Assembly (NCBI RefSeq): GCF_900102875.1 | Contig: NZ_FNGH01000015.1 | Span: 17,695-81,694, forward strand | DNA length: 64,000 nucleotides | Origin: Franzmannia pantelleriensis | GTDB taxonomy: Bacteria; Pseudomonadota; Gammaproteobacteria; Pseudomonadales; Halomonadaceae | Direction: 5' to 3' | Shown: positions 38,315 to 46,928 of the stretch, one piece after another | Layout of the letters: each line of letters opens with the position of its first letter | How positions within the stretch are numbered: position 1 is the stretch's first letter | The notes under the pieces: generated by a model | What the model was told of the DNA's origin: nothing | The model's database searches: none | What the model saw: only the letters and a program-made list of their open reading frames with translations | Position numbers and translations under genes: made by a program

Positions 38315-40612
38315 CTATGCCAGGGGGAGGATGTCGCGGGGACGATAGTGCGCGAGCCAGGTGGCGACCTCATGACCCGGGAGCGGTTTAGCAATCAAAT
38401 AGCCCTGCAGCTCGTCACAGCCGAACTCACACAGCATGGCGGCGATGGCAGCGGTTTCTACCCCCTCGGCGATAACCCGCAGCCCCAGGCGATGTCCCAG
38501 CTCGATGGTGGAGCGCACGATGACAACGTCGTCCGGCTGGGTATCCAGCGACATAACGAACGACTTGTCGATCTTCAAGGCGGCCACCGGCAGCTGCTTG
38601 AGCTGGGCCAGCGACGAGTAGCCGGTGCCGAAATCATCGATTGCCACCGTCAACCCCGCTTGTCTGAGCTCGTTCAGGCAACGGTTGGCCAGTGCAGGGT
38701 CCTGCATTACGGCGCTCTCTGTTACCTCGAGACTCAGCTGCTCGACGTCGAGGCCATAATGGTCCAGCACGCTGAGCAGATGCTGCCCCAGCTGAGGATC
38801 GATAACGTCTTCGGCCGAGAGATTGATCGCGACCGAATGGGGCTGCCCGGCGCGACGCCATTCGGCAAGCTGGTGGCAGACGCTATCGATCATCCAGCGA
38901 GTGAGCAGGCGGATGTTGCCCGAGCGCTCGGCGAGGGTAATGAACTCATCCGGCGGGATGAATCCCAGGCTGGGATGCTGCCAGCGCATCAGCGCCTCGA
39001 ACTGACATACCCGCCCGGTGCTGGCGTCGATCTTGGGCTGATAGGCCATCCACAGCTGGGACTCTCTGGCCGCTTCCTGCAGGTCTCGAATCAGTGTCAG
39101 CTGGCGGAAGTGCTGCTCGTCCTGTCCCGGCTGGTAGCACTGCCAGGGGCTGCGCTGGCGACGCGCCGTCTCGAGGGCGATGTCGGCACGCCGCAGCAGC
39201 AGATGAGCGTCTTCACCGTGTGCAGGGCTATGCGCCTCGCCGGCCGAAAGCGACGGGCGAAATGGCGAAGCGTCCAGTTCAATGGGATCGCTCAGGTCGT
39301 TCAGTAGCCTGTCCTCCCAACCATCGGGCAGGGCCACATTGTGTACCAATAGCAAGAATTCGTTATCGCTGAGACGAAACGCTTGGAAGTCAGAAGATGG
39401 CAGGTTTGCCAGCCGTTGCGCCAAGGTGACCAACGCTCTATCCCCGAGGGCATAGCCAAAGGTGTCGTTGATATCGCGAAACCGGTCGATGGCGAGACGC
39501 AACAGTGAGAAGGGTTGCCCTTGCCCGATCAGTGCCGTGATGCACTCCTGTGCGCTGCTGCGATTGGGCAAGTCGGTCAAGGGGTCGTGGCGGGAACGGT
39601 GTAGCAGCGTGCGTTCGCGCTCGTCAATATCGGCCTGCATCGACAGTAAAGTGCCGGCCAGCAAGCCTATCTCGCCGCGAGGTGATACACCAATTGTCTC
39701 GAGGCGTTGGCCAAGGCCTATGCGTCGCGCAGCATCGGTCAGTCGGGTCAGTGGCAGGCTCATGCTGCGGGCGCTCCAGGCCGCTGCAGCGGTAGTCAGC
39801 AGCAGGATCAATCCGACAATGGCCAGCAGTTGCCACTGCAGGTTGCGGTAGGCGGCCAAGAGACTCGCCCGCGATACTTGAACCAGGGCGAGCGTCTGCT
39901 GTGGGCCGGCCTCATTGAGAGCCAGTTCACGGGTCAGGTAGTCAGGATCGTTGGTGATGGCGTTGGTGTCTGGCACCTCTACTTGGTTGGCCAAGCCGCG
40001 GCGCGAGCTGACGAGATAGGAGGGGGTATCTCCACTTGGCTGGGTGATGACGCTGATATCCAGGCGTGTCAGGGTGTGAATCTCCTCGATCAGCGGCTCA
40101 TCGATCAAGAACCCCATGCCCACCCAGCCAATCAGGTTCGGTGCTCGTACTGGAAGCAGCACGAATTCATAGGGCTGCCCGGCTTCGACGATCACATCGA
40201 CGCCTGCTCCCTCCAGCCGCGCCTGCTCCAGCAAATCGGTAAAAGGTAATGCGTTTCCGGCCGGGTGATGGCTGCTAGCCAGCAAGTTGTCTGAGAGGTC
40301 GCTGAGCAGCACCATGTCGGCGCCAGCACGATCACCGTGGTTAGCCAATACGGTGCGTAGCGTATCGGTATCCTGAGTGGCAACGGCGCTCTTGAAACCG
40401 AAATCATCGGCCAGGATTGCCACGTTGCTACGCAGCTGCTGGCCGCGCTCATCGAGGATTTGCTGGAGTACGTTAACACCAACGTCCAGGTCATGTTCAC
40501 CCTTGGCGAGCGCATCCTGATACACCACCCGCAGGAAGGCGCCGCCGGTGACGGTGAGAGAAAACACCACCACGGCCAACATCACACTGAGCAGGCGGCT
40601 ACGAAAACTCAC
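38315..40612 (-). CDS. membrane GGDEF-EAL protein with periplasmic sensor
   Basis: The 765-residue protein has a membrane helix at residues 7-29, a periplasmic Cache-like domain of about 220 residues, a second helix (about 262-285), HAMP (SLPLTRLTDAARRIGLGQRLETIG), GGDEF and EAL domains. The GGDEF site reads SDNEF (about residue 418), a degenerate cyclase site. The EAL site FEALMRWQHP (about residue 537), LSAEDV, TESAVM and DDFGTGYSSL are intact, so it is probably a c-di-GMP phosphodiesterase controlled by a periplasmic signal. It lies between the cupredoxin and DUF3034 genes. Confidence 0.9.
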   Translation of the reverse strand: MSFRSRLLSVMLAVVVFSLTVTGGAFLRVVYQDALAKGEHDLDVGVNVLQQILDERGQQLRSNVAILADDFGFKSAVATQDTDTLRTVLANHGDRAGADMVLLSDLSDNLLASSHHPAGNALPFTDLLEQARLEGAGVDVIVEAGQPYEFVLLPVRAPNLIGWVGMGFLIDEPLIEEIHTLTRLDISVITQPSGDTPSYLVSSRRGLANQVEVPDTNAITNDPDYLTRELALNEAGPQQTLALVQVSRASLLAAYRNLQWQLLAIVGLILLLTTAAAAWSARSMSLPLTRLTDAARRIGLGQRLETIGVSPRGEIGLLAGTLLSMQADIDERERTLLHRSRHDPLTDLPNRSSAQECITALIGQGQPFSLLRLAIDRFRDINDTFGYALGDRALVTLAQRLANLPSSDFQAFRLSDNEFLLLVHNVALPDGWEDRLLNDLSDPIELDASPFRPSLSAGEAHSPAHGEDAHLLLRRADIALETARRQRSPWQCYQPGQDEQHFRQLTLIRDLQEAARESQLWMAYQPKIDASTGRVCQFEALMRWQHPSLGFIPPDEFITLAERSGNIRLLTRWMIDSVCHQLAEWRRAGQPHSVAINLSAEDVIDPQLGQHLLSVLDHYGLDVEQLSLEVTESAVMQDPALANRCLNELRQAGLTVAIDDFGTGYSSLAQLKQLPVAALKIDKSFVMSLDTQPDDVVIVRSTIELGHRLGLRVIAEGVETAAIAAMLCEFGCDELQGYLIAKPLPGHEVATWLAHYRPRDILPLA

Positions 40613-40630
40613 CTCGGTGCCTGCTTGTCG

Positions 40631-41290
40631 TCACTGCGTGGCATCACGGAATCGCTGTTGCAGGGCCGAAGGCTCAGAGGGGGGCGGCGGTGAGGCCGTC
40701 AAGGTCAGTAGGATCTCTTGCTGGCTCTGATCTGAAAGAGAGAATTCCTGCCACTGCTGGTGGCTGTCGTCTAGGCGCGGGTGCCAGACCCTCAGGCGAT
40801 GCGCACCAGCGGGCAGATCGGGAAGCCGCCAGCTGCCTTCTTCCTGCGTAACCCCGACGTGCGCGGCATCGCTGACCACGATGAAGGCCTGCATATGATC
40901 ATGAATGTTACACCCGAGAACCACGACCCCGGCCTGATCAAAGGTGACTGGCGGCGGCGTATCGCGCAGGAAAAGATTGAGATCGAATACCTTGGCTGGT
41001 GAAAAAGAGTAGACGTGATGGCGTGTATTGTCCTGGTTGGGAAAGCGAATGCGGCTGTTCACCGGCACGGCGGTGACATGCGGATGGAACGCGGCGTCGC
41101 GCTGGATGATGTCATCGTCGACGCCAGGTCGACCTGCCTCGCCGCTAACGTGGACTTCGATCACCGCATCGGAAAGCGCATCGCCGCTCTCGGCGTCCCT
41201 GATGATGAGAAGCGTGGCTGCGGCCGGGCTGGCAAGCAGAAGTGTCGTCAGCATCACGACCAATCGCTGGGTAAGGAGAGCAGAGCGCAT
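40631..41290 (-). CDS. amicyanin-like periplasmic cupredoxin
   Basis: The 219-residue protein has a signal peptide (about residues 1-25, ending SPAAA). A cupredoxin fold carries candidate type I copper ligands: a His in NTRHHVYSF (His91 or 92), then Cys127, His130 and Met133 in GCNIHDHM. This C-x2-H-x2-M spacing is that of amicyanin. Such genes are often labelled methylamine utilization protein, but no mau genes are nearby. The C-terminal part looks like a separate beta-domain (PAGAHRLRVWHPRL). It is the first gene of the cluster, 18 bp before the GGDEF-EAL gene. Confidence 0.82.
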   Translation of the reverse strand: MRSALLTQRLVVMLTTLLLASPAAATLLIIRDAESGDALSDAVIEVHVSGEAGRPGVDDDIIQRDAAFHPHVTAVPVNSRIRFPNQDNTRHHVYSFSPAKVFDLNLFLRDTPPPVTFDQAGVVVLGCNIHDHMQAFIVVSDAAHVGVTQEEGSWRLPDLPAGAHRLRVWHPRLDDSHQQWQEFSLSDQSQQEILLTLTASPPPPSEPSALQQRFRDATQ

Positions 41291-41364
41291 GGGAGTCTGA
41301 TCAGCTTATTAGAGGAGAAGCGCTAATGGTGGTGTATTAGGTGGGGTAGTGTCATCAGGCGGGC

Positions 41365-41958
41365 TTAACGCTGTATCCACCAATGCTGCTTCCAGGCACG
41401 CATCACCCGCTCGGGGTACCAGGTTTCGCCGCGGCTGCCATTGTAACGTGCCAGGGCACGCGTCAGATCGCCGCGTTCCACTGCCAGATAGTGGGCCAGG
41501 ATGGTGCTGCCGTAGCGAAGATTGAGCAGCGGGTCGAACAGGTCATCGGTGGGGCGCCCCAATTCGTTGATCCAGAACGGCATGATCTGCATCAGTCCCT
41601 GGGCACCGGCGGAGGAGACCGCCTGTTGCTGGAAGCCGCTCTCAACCTGAATGACGGCTAACACGATTTCCGGGGCCAGGCCGGCTAACTGGGCCTCCTG
41701 GTAGATGCGTTCCAGCATCAGCATGCGCGTGTCGGGATCGGGAACGAAACGCGCCAGGCGCGGCTCCATGGTGCTCAGCCATTGCCTGGACGCCCAGATC
41801 TGCGCCGCACTCGGTGCTTCGTCGAGTACACCGTCGAGGGTCGCACGCAGCCCAGGCGTTACGGCGTGGCGCGGCTCGGCCAGCGTTGCCGGGGCCGAGC
41901 AGCTCAGCGTTACCGCCAGCAGGACGGCCGCGGCGGGATTAGCGCGCGACCTTCTCAC
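41365..41958 (-). CDS. lytic transglycosylase, SLT domain
   Basis: The 197-residue protein has an N-terminal signal sequence (about residues 1-27). The SLT fold carries the catalytic glutamate in [28 protein letters not shown] (Glu106), and the family end [18 protein letters not shown]. It would cleave peptidoglycan with 1,6-anhydro ring formation; the AmpG-like transporter elsewhere in the window could import the products. Its start overlaps the last 20 bp of proS, so it is likely translated from the proS transcript. Confidence 0.88.
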   Translation of the reverse strand: MRRSRANPAAAVLLAVTLSCSAPATLAEPRHAVTPGLRATLDGVLDEAPSAAQIWASRQWLSTMEPRLARFVPDPDTRMLMLERIYQEAQLAGLAPEIVLAVIQVESGFQQQAVSSAGAQGLMQIMPFWINELGRPTDDLFDPLLNLRYGSTILAHYLAVERGDLTRALARYNGSRGETWYPERVMRAWKQHWWIQR

Positions 41959-43660
41959 GCAGAAAGTCGATGATCTGGTCGGCTGGCACCATGGTGGGTG
42001 CCTCGTCGCGGCGGCCCTTGTACTCGAGCTCGCCGTTGTCGAGGCTGCGATCGCCGATGACCAGTCGATGGGGGATGCCGATCAATTCCTGGTCGGCGAA
42101 CTTGACCCCAGGGCGGGTATCGCGGTCGTCGAGCAGCACGTCGAGGCCGACCGCACGAAGCTCCGCGTAGAGCCGCTCGCTGGTCTCGCGCACCCGCTCT
42201 GACTTGTGAGCGTTCATTGGCACTAGCATCACTTCGAAGGGGGCGATGGCGTCGGGCCAGATGATGCCGCCGGCGTCATGGTTCTGCTCGATGGCCGAGG
42301 CCACCACACGGGTCACGCCGATGCCGTAGCAGCCCATCCACGGATGGGCTGCCTTGCCGTTGGCGTCGAGCACCGTGGCATTCATCGCCTCGGAGTACTT
42401 CTTGCCGAGCTGGAAGACATGGCCGACCTCGATACCGCGCTTGATGGCCAGGCGGCCCTTGCCGTCCGGTGACGGGTCGCCTTCCACCACGTTACGCAGG
42501 TCGGCTACCTTGGGCAGTGCCACGTCGCGTTCCCAGTTAATGCCGAAATAGTGCTTGCCGTCGACGTTGGCGCCGGCGCCGAAGTCGCTCATCAGCGCCA
42601 CGCTGCGATCGATGATGACCGGCATGTCGAGATTGACCGGTCCCAGCGACCCGGGGCCGGCACCTACCACGGCGCGGATCTGCTCCTCCGTGGCCATGCA
42701 CAGCGGGGCGGCCACCTCGGGCAGGTTCTCGGCCTTGATCTCATTGAGCTCATGATCACCGCGCACCAGCAGGGCGATAAGACCGCCTTCGGCGGCCTCG
42801 ACCATCAGTGTCTTGATGGTCTTCTCGATGGGCAGCCCGTGCTGCTCCACCAGGGCGGCGATGGTGCGGGCGTTAGGGGTATCGACAAGACGCAGTTCCT
42901 CGCCGGGGGCGGGGCGCTGGGCGTCACTGCCCAGCGGTGCCGGCAGGGCCTCGGCTTTCTCGATATTGGCAGCGTAGTCGGACTCGGTGGAGAACACGAT
43001 ATCGTCCTCGCCGGAGTCGGCCAGCACGTGAAACTCGTGGGAGCCGGTACCGCCGATCGAGCCGTTATCGGCCAGCACCGCGCGGAAATCGAGCCCCAGA
43101 CGGGTGAAGATGCGCACATAGGCATCGTACATCACCTGGTAGGTATCGAGCAGCGAGGCCTCATCGACGTGGAAGGAGTAGGCGTCCTTCATGATGAATT
43201 CGCGGGAGCGCATCACGCCGAAACGCGGGCGGATCTCGTCGCGGAACTTGGTCTGAATCTGGTAGAAGTTGGCCGGCAGCTGCTTGTAGCTACTGATCTC
43301 CTTGCGCACCAGATCGGTAATCACCTCTTCATGGGTCGGCCCAACACAGTAGTCGCGCTGGTGACGATCCTTGAGACGCAGCAGCTCGGGGCCATACTGC
43401 TCCCAGCGGCCCGACTCCTGCCACAGTTCGGCGGGCTGCACGGCCGGCATCAGCACTTCCTGGGCGCCGGAGCGGTCCATCTCCTCGCGGACGATGCGCT
43501 CGACCTTGCGCAGGGTGCGCAGACCCAGCGGCAGCCAGGTGTAGAGGCCGGAAGTGAGGCGACGGATCATGCCGGCGCGTAGCATCAGCTGATGGCTGAT
43601 CACTTCGGCGTCGGCGGGGGTTTCCTTGAGGGTCGAGAGCAGCAGTTGGGTGGCGCGCAT
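41939..43660 (-). CDS. proS: prolyl-tRNA synthetase
   Basis: ProS charges tRNA-Pro. Class II motifs are visible ([62 protein letters not shown]), together with a YbaK-type editing insertion near residues 230-380 and a C-terminal anticodon domain. The ATG at 43660 (start [20 protein letters not shown]) gives 573 residues, matching E. coli (572). A longer frame starts 36 bp upstream and lacks homology. Confidence 0.96.
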   Translation of the reverse strand: MRATQLLLSTLKETPADAEVISHQLMLRAGMIRRLTSGLYTWLPLGLRTLRKVERIVREEMDRSGAQEVLMPAVQPAELWQESGRWEQYGPELLRLKDRHQRDYCVGPTHEEVITDLVRKEISSYKQLPANFYQIQTKFRDEIRPRFGVMRSREFIMKDAYSFHVDEASLLDTYQVMYDAYVRIFTRLGLDFRAVLADNGSIGGTGSHEFHVLADSGEDDIVFSTESDYAANIEKAEALPAPLGSDAQRPAPGEELRLVDTPNARTIAALVEQHGLPIEKTIKTLMVEAAEGGLIALLVRGDHELNEIKAENLPEVAAPLCMATEEQIRAVVGAGPGSLGPVNLDMPVIIDRSVALMSDFGAGANVDGKHYFGINWERDVALPKVADLRNVVEGDPSPDGKGRLAIKRGIEVGHVFQLGKKYSEAMNATVLDANGKAAHPWMGCYGIGVTRVVASAIEQNHDAGGIIWPDAIAPFEVMLVPMNAHKSERVRETSERLYAELRAVGLDVLLDDRDTRPGVKFADQELIGIPHRLVIGDRSLDNGELEYKGRRDEAPTMVPADQIIDFLREKVAR

Positions 43661-43729
43661 GGGTCCGGCGTTTCCTTCCAGCATGGGGCGTGACATGAGT
43701 CGGCGTGCCGCGATGGCGGCGTTTGGGGC

Positions 43730-43758
43730 ATTGTACGGTCAAGCGTGTGTGGCGGCAA
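43730..43758 (-). promoter_or_regulatory. sigma-70 promoter of proS
   Basis: On the reverse strand TTGCCG (43758-43753) and TACAAT (43735-43730) are 17 bp apart, a good sigma-70 pair. They lie about 70 bp before the proS start, in the 158-bp gap after the acetyltransferase gene. Confidence 0.65.
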
Positions 43759-43818
43759 AAAACCCCCTTTTCGACCTGTCCCGGCGCCCCTCGCCCCATT
43801 GGCTTTGCCGGCTAGCTA

Positions 43819-44412
43819 TTACCTCAACACTTTGAGCCAGAACACCATCGGTTTATGGGTCTCCTCGGCGTCGCCGATATCCTTCCAGTGGAAGGTCGTA
43901 GCCAGTTCAGGGTGGCGTTCATAGCCCTGCGAGCGCCAGAAGCCATGGAGTGGCACGTAGTCGTATGGCTTCAATGGGTGGTCGTCGGGGCGCTCCACGG
44001 CGCAGAAGGCGGCGCTGGCAAAGCCCTCGCCGCGAGCATGCGCCTCGCGCTCGGCCATGAAGGCTTTGCCGATGCCGCGGCCTCGGTAGCTGGCTAGCAG
44101 CACCGACTCGCCGTAGTAGAACACGCTGCCGATATCGATGCCGGCCTGTTCGAACGGGGCGCGGAACTCGGCCAGGTCGTCGGTCAGCGGCATGCCGGTG
44201 GCTGCCCCCACCAGGGTATCGCCGTCGAAAGCCAGTACAAACAGACTGCGCGGGCAGTCGGCGTAACGGGCCAGGTAGTCGGCCTCGTAGTCGAGGTCGC
44301 CATCGTAGAGGTAGGGAAAATCGCGAAACACACGAATGCGCAGCTGCGCCAAGGCGTCGAGATGTGGGGCAATGGCGCGACCTTGGCAGGTACTCAGCGT
44401 GATGGTCGACAT
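43819..44412 (-). CDS. GNAT-family N-acetyltransferase
   Basis: The 197-residue protein fits the GNAT fold, with the acetyl-CoA loop region SVLLASYRGRGIGKAFMAEREAHARG and an aromatic end. The substrate is unknown; HPLKPYDYVPLHGFWRSQGYERHPE is typical of small-molecule acetyltransferases of this size. The ATG at 44412 has GAGGA about 8 bp upstream. It is divergent from the lipoprotein gene and stands upstream of proS on the same strand. Confidence 0.82.
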   Translation of the reverse strand: MSTITLSTCQGRAIAPHLDALAQLRIRVFRDFPYLYDGDLDYEADYLARYADCPRSLFVLAFDGDTLVGAATGMPLTDDLAEFRAPFEQAGIDIGSVFYYGESVLLASYRGRGIGKAFMAEREAHARGEGFASAAFCAVERPDDHPLKPYDYVPLHGFWRSQGYERHPELATTFHWKDIGDAEETHKPMVFWLKVLR

Positions 44413-44572
44413 GTGCGCTTCCTCACGGCTTGCGTATTTCCTGTGCACGCTATCAGTCCGGCCACTGGCCGCCAATCCCGAGCGCGACCAGATGTGTGCC
44501 ACAGGCGTCGCCAGGCGCAGACAGTCGGACTGTGATAGCCTTTACAACGTTCACGCAGGGGGAAACTTCGTA

Positions 44573-45022
44573 ATGATAACAACCACACAGTCTGGCGTGC
44601 GCCGCTGGCTGGTGCGTCTGGCCGTCGTAGCCACTGCACTGGCGTTGGCGGGCTGTGGCACGCTGCTGCACCCAGAGCGCAAGGGGCAGGCCAGCGGCGA
44701 CATTGACCCGCGGATTGCGCTGGCCAATGGGGTAGGCCTGCTGTTCTTCATCATTCCCGGCGTCGTGGCCTATGCCGTGGACTTCTCCAACGGCACCATC
44801 TATCTCCCTAGTGGCCATACCCAGGCACAGGTCGATAGCGTGTCGTTCGAAGAGGAGCTCGATATAGCGACGCTGGAGCTGATGCTGGCCGAGCACCTCG
44901 GCAAGCCGGTCGAGCTCGACCACGAGCTGCTGCTGGCCGAGCGGGTCGAGAGCCTCGATGAGGCGCTGGCGCTGGTGCGGATGTCAGGAGTCGACGACGC
45001 CGAACGGCTCGAGACGCTCTAG
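44573..45022 (+). CDS. small envelope lipoprotein, unknown function
   Basis: The 149-residue protein has a signal peptide with a good lipobox (LALAGC, Cys28). A second hydrophobic patch follows (ANGVGLLFFIIPGVVAYAVDFSNGTIYLP), then an acidic alpha-helical tail. No function is recognised. GGGGGA at 44557-44562 supports the ATG at 44573. Its stop overlaps the convergent benE end by 4 bp. Confidence 0.75.
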   Translation: MITTTQSGVRRWLVRLAVVATALALAGCGTLLHPERKGQASGDIDPRIALANGVGLLFFIIPGVVAYAVDFSNGTIYLPSGHTQAQVDSVSFEEELDIATLELMLAEHLGKPVELDHELLLAERVESLDEALALVRMSGVDDAERLETL

Positions 45023-46233
45023 CGCCGACGACGGGCGTTGCCGATGCCCAGCATGGCCATGCCTGCCAGCAGGCCCCAGAAGGCGGCCCCGATCCCCAGT
45101 AGCGTGACGCCAGAAGCGGTGAACAGAAACGTTACCACGGCGGCGTCGCGCTGGCTGGCGTCTTCCACGGCCCCGGCCAGGCCGTTGCCGATGGTGCCCA
45201 GCAGCGCCAACCCCGCCAATGCCATGATCAGTGGCGCCGGGAACGCCGCAAACAGCGCGGTGACGGTGGCGCCGAAGATGCCCATGATCAGATACCCGAC
45301 GCCGGCCGCCACGCCGGCAGTATAGCGGCGTGCGGGGTCTTCATGGGCCTCGCGTCCCATGCATACCGCGGCGCTGATGGCGGCGAGATTGAGCGCATAG
45401 CCGCCGAAGGGTGCCAGCGCCAGGGTGGCGGCCCCGGTCCAGCCGATCAGCGGAGAGCTGGGGGCGGAGTAACCGGCGGCGCGCAACACCGCGATGCCGG
45501 GTAGGTTCTGGGTGGCCATGGTGACCACAAACAGCGGTATGCCGATACCGATCAGCGTCGACAGCGCGAACTCGGGTGCGGTGAACACCGGCACAGTAGG
45601 GGTGAGACCTACGCCCGCCAGCGACAGCTGCCCCTGTCCCACGGCAACGCCGACCCCGACCAGCAGCACAGCGACGATAGCGTAGCGCGGGATCAGGCGA
45701 CGGCTCAGCGCATAGGTCGTAAGCATCGCCAGTGGCAGCAGCCATTGCTGCTCCAGTGCCACGAACAGATCCATCCCGAAACGCAGCAGTACGCCCGCCA
45801 GCAGTGCAGCGGCCAGCGAGGCCGGTATGCGCTTGACCAGCGCGCCGAACAGGCCGGTGATGCCGCACAGGGTAATCAGTGCCGCCGAGAACAGGAAGGC
45901 GCCGATGGCCTGCGCCATGGGCACGCCGGGCAGGCTGGTGGCCAGCAGCGCGGCGCCGGGCGTCGACCAGGCGGTGAGCACCGGCATGCGATAGCGCAAC
46001 GACAGCCCCAGCGAGGTCAGCCCCATGCCGATGCCCAGTGCCCACAGCCAGGAGCCGATCTGGGCCTCGGAGGCGCCTGCCGCCTCGGCAGCCTGGAAAA
46101 TGATCACCGCCGAGCTGCCGTAGCCGATCAATACTGCCACCAGGCCAGCGGTGACGCTCGACAGGCTGATATCGCGCCACACGGAGCGTCCGACACTGGC
46201 ATCGCGTCCCTGAATGAGCGGAGGATGTGACAT
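45019..46233 (-). CDS. BenE/YdcO-family membrane transporter
   Basis: The 404-residue protein has about 12 hydrophobic segments and the BenE pattern (TAGLVAVLIGYGSSAVIIFQAAEAAGAS; MGLTSLGLSLRYRMPVLTAWSTPGAALLA; NLPGIAVLRAAGY). The family is named for a benzoate/proton symporter, but many members, such as E. coli YdcO, have no proven substrate. The start at 46233 has TGGGAG 5 bp upstream. It is divergent from an XRE-cupin regulator, the same pairing as E. coli ydcO and ydcN (sutR). Confidence 0.85.
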   Translation of the reverse strand: MSHPPLIQGRDASVGRSVWRDISLSSVTAGLVAVLIGYGSSAVIIFQAAEAAGASEAQIGSWLWALGIGMGLTSLGLSLRYRMPVLTAWSTPGAALLATSLPGVPMAQAIGAFLFSAALITLCGITGLFGALVKRIPASLAAALLAGVLLRFGMDLFVALEQQWLLPLAMLTTYALSRRLIPRYAIVAVLLVGVGVAVGQGQLSLAGVGLTPTVPVFTAPEFALSTLIGIGIPLFVVTMATQNLPGIAVLRAAGYSAPSSPLIGWTGAATLALAPFGGYALNLAAISAAVCMGREAHEDPARRYTAGVAAGVGYLIMGIFGATVTALFAAFPAPLIMALAGLALLGTIGNGLAGAVEDASQRDAAVVTFLFTASGVTLLGIGAAFWGLLAGMAMLGIGNARRRR

Positions 46234-46262
46234 CTGGGCTCCCAGTGTGATCATATGGTCGG

Positions 46263-46282
46263 TTGTGCGTTATAGCGTACAA
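46263..46282. promoter_or_regulatory. near-palindromic operator, copy 1 (benE side)
   Basis: A 20-bp near-palindrome of the form TTGTGCG-TTATA-GCGTACAA lies 29 bp before the benE start. Its first 15 bp are perfectly repeated in inverted form in copy 2. The centres are 38 bp apart. Confidence 0.7.
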
Positions 46283-46300
46283 TGCGCAGCACCATACCAT

Positions 46301-46320
46301 TCGTGCGCTATAACGCACAA
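46301..46320. promoter_or_regulatory. near-palindromic operator, copy 2 (XRE side)
   Basis: A 20-bp near-palindrome (TCGTGCG-CTATA-ACGCACAA) ends 33 bp before the regulator start. Shared consensus with copy 1 is TTGTGCG-NTATAN-CGCACAA. It is a likely binding site for the divergent XRE-cupin protein. Confidence 0.7.
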
Positions 46321-46353
46321 GCAGTGTCAATCAGCCGTTACCAAGGAGCCACC

Positions 46354-46914
46354 ATGCAGGACATTGCCGGGCATATTGCCAGCCGCCTCAAGGCGCTGCG
46401 TCAGGCGCGGGGCTGGAGCCTCGATCGCACTGCCCGGGCCACCGGGGTCAGCAAGGCGATGCTGGGTCAGATCGAGCGCGGCGAGTCGAGCCCCACCGTT
46501 GCCACGCTGTGGAAGATCGCCAGTGGTTTCGTGGTCTCCTTCTCGTCGCTGTTCGCTGCGCCCGGCGAAGTGGAGGCGGTGGGAGAGGCGCGCTGGGGAC
46601 ACGACGCGGCAGGCATGCAGGCGCGGCTGCTGTTTCCCTTCGACCCGCTGCTGGGCTTCGAGATGTTCGAGATCGAGATGGCACCCGGGGCCGTCAGTGC
46701 ATCAGCGCCTCATGCCGCGGGTGTGGTCGAACATATCGTGGTGGTGGAGGGCACCCTGGGCTTGAGCGTCGACGGCGATCAGCGCAGGCTTGCCGCCGGG
46801 GAGGGGCTACGCTTCCATGCCGACCGCCATCATGAGATGGAGAACCTGGGAGATGGCGTGATGCGCTTTCACGACGTGATCCACTATCTGCCCGGTGCGG
46901 CTTCCGGCGAGTGA
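46354..46914 (+). CDS. XRE-family regulator with C-terminal cupin
   Basis: The 186-residue protein joins an N-terminal helix-turn-helix (LKALRQARGWSLDRTARATGVSKAMLGQIERGESSPTVATLWKIASG) to a cupin ligand domain (HAAGVVEHIVVVEGTLGLSVDGDQRRLAAGEGLRFHADRHHEMEN). This is the SutR/YdcN architecture, and its divergent neighbour is the YdcO-type transporter as in E. coli. AAGGAG precedes the ATG. Twin operators in the spacer suggest autoregulation and control of the transporter. The ligand is unknown. Confidence 0.88.
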   Translation: MQDIAGHIASRLKALRQARGWSLDRTARATGVSKAMLGQIERGESSPTVATLWKIASGFVVSFSSLFAAPGEVEAVGEARWGHDAAGMQARLLFPFDPLLGFEMFEIEMAPGAVSASAPHAAGVVEHIVVVEGTLGLSVDGDQRRLAAGEGLRFHADRHHEMENLGDGVMRFHDVIHYLPGAASGE

Positions 46915-46928
46915 CGTGGCAAGTCTGG

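Noticed and set aside
40631..41290. methylamine utilization as function of the cupredoxin
   Set aside because: No methylamine dehydrogenase or mau maturation genes are seen; only the copper-site spacing is shared.
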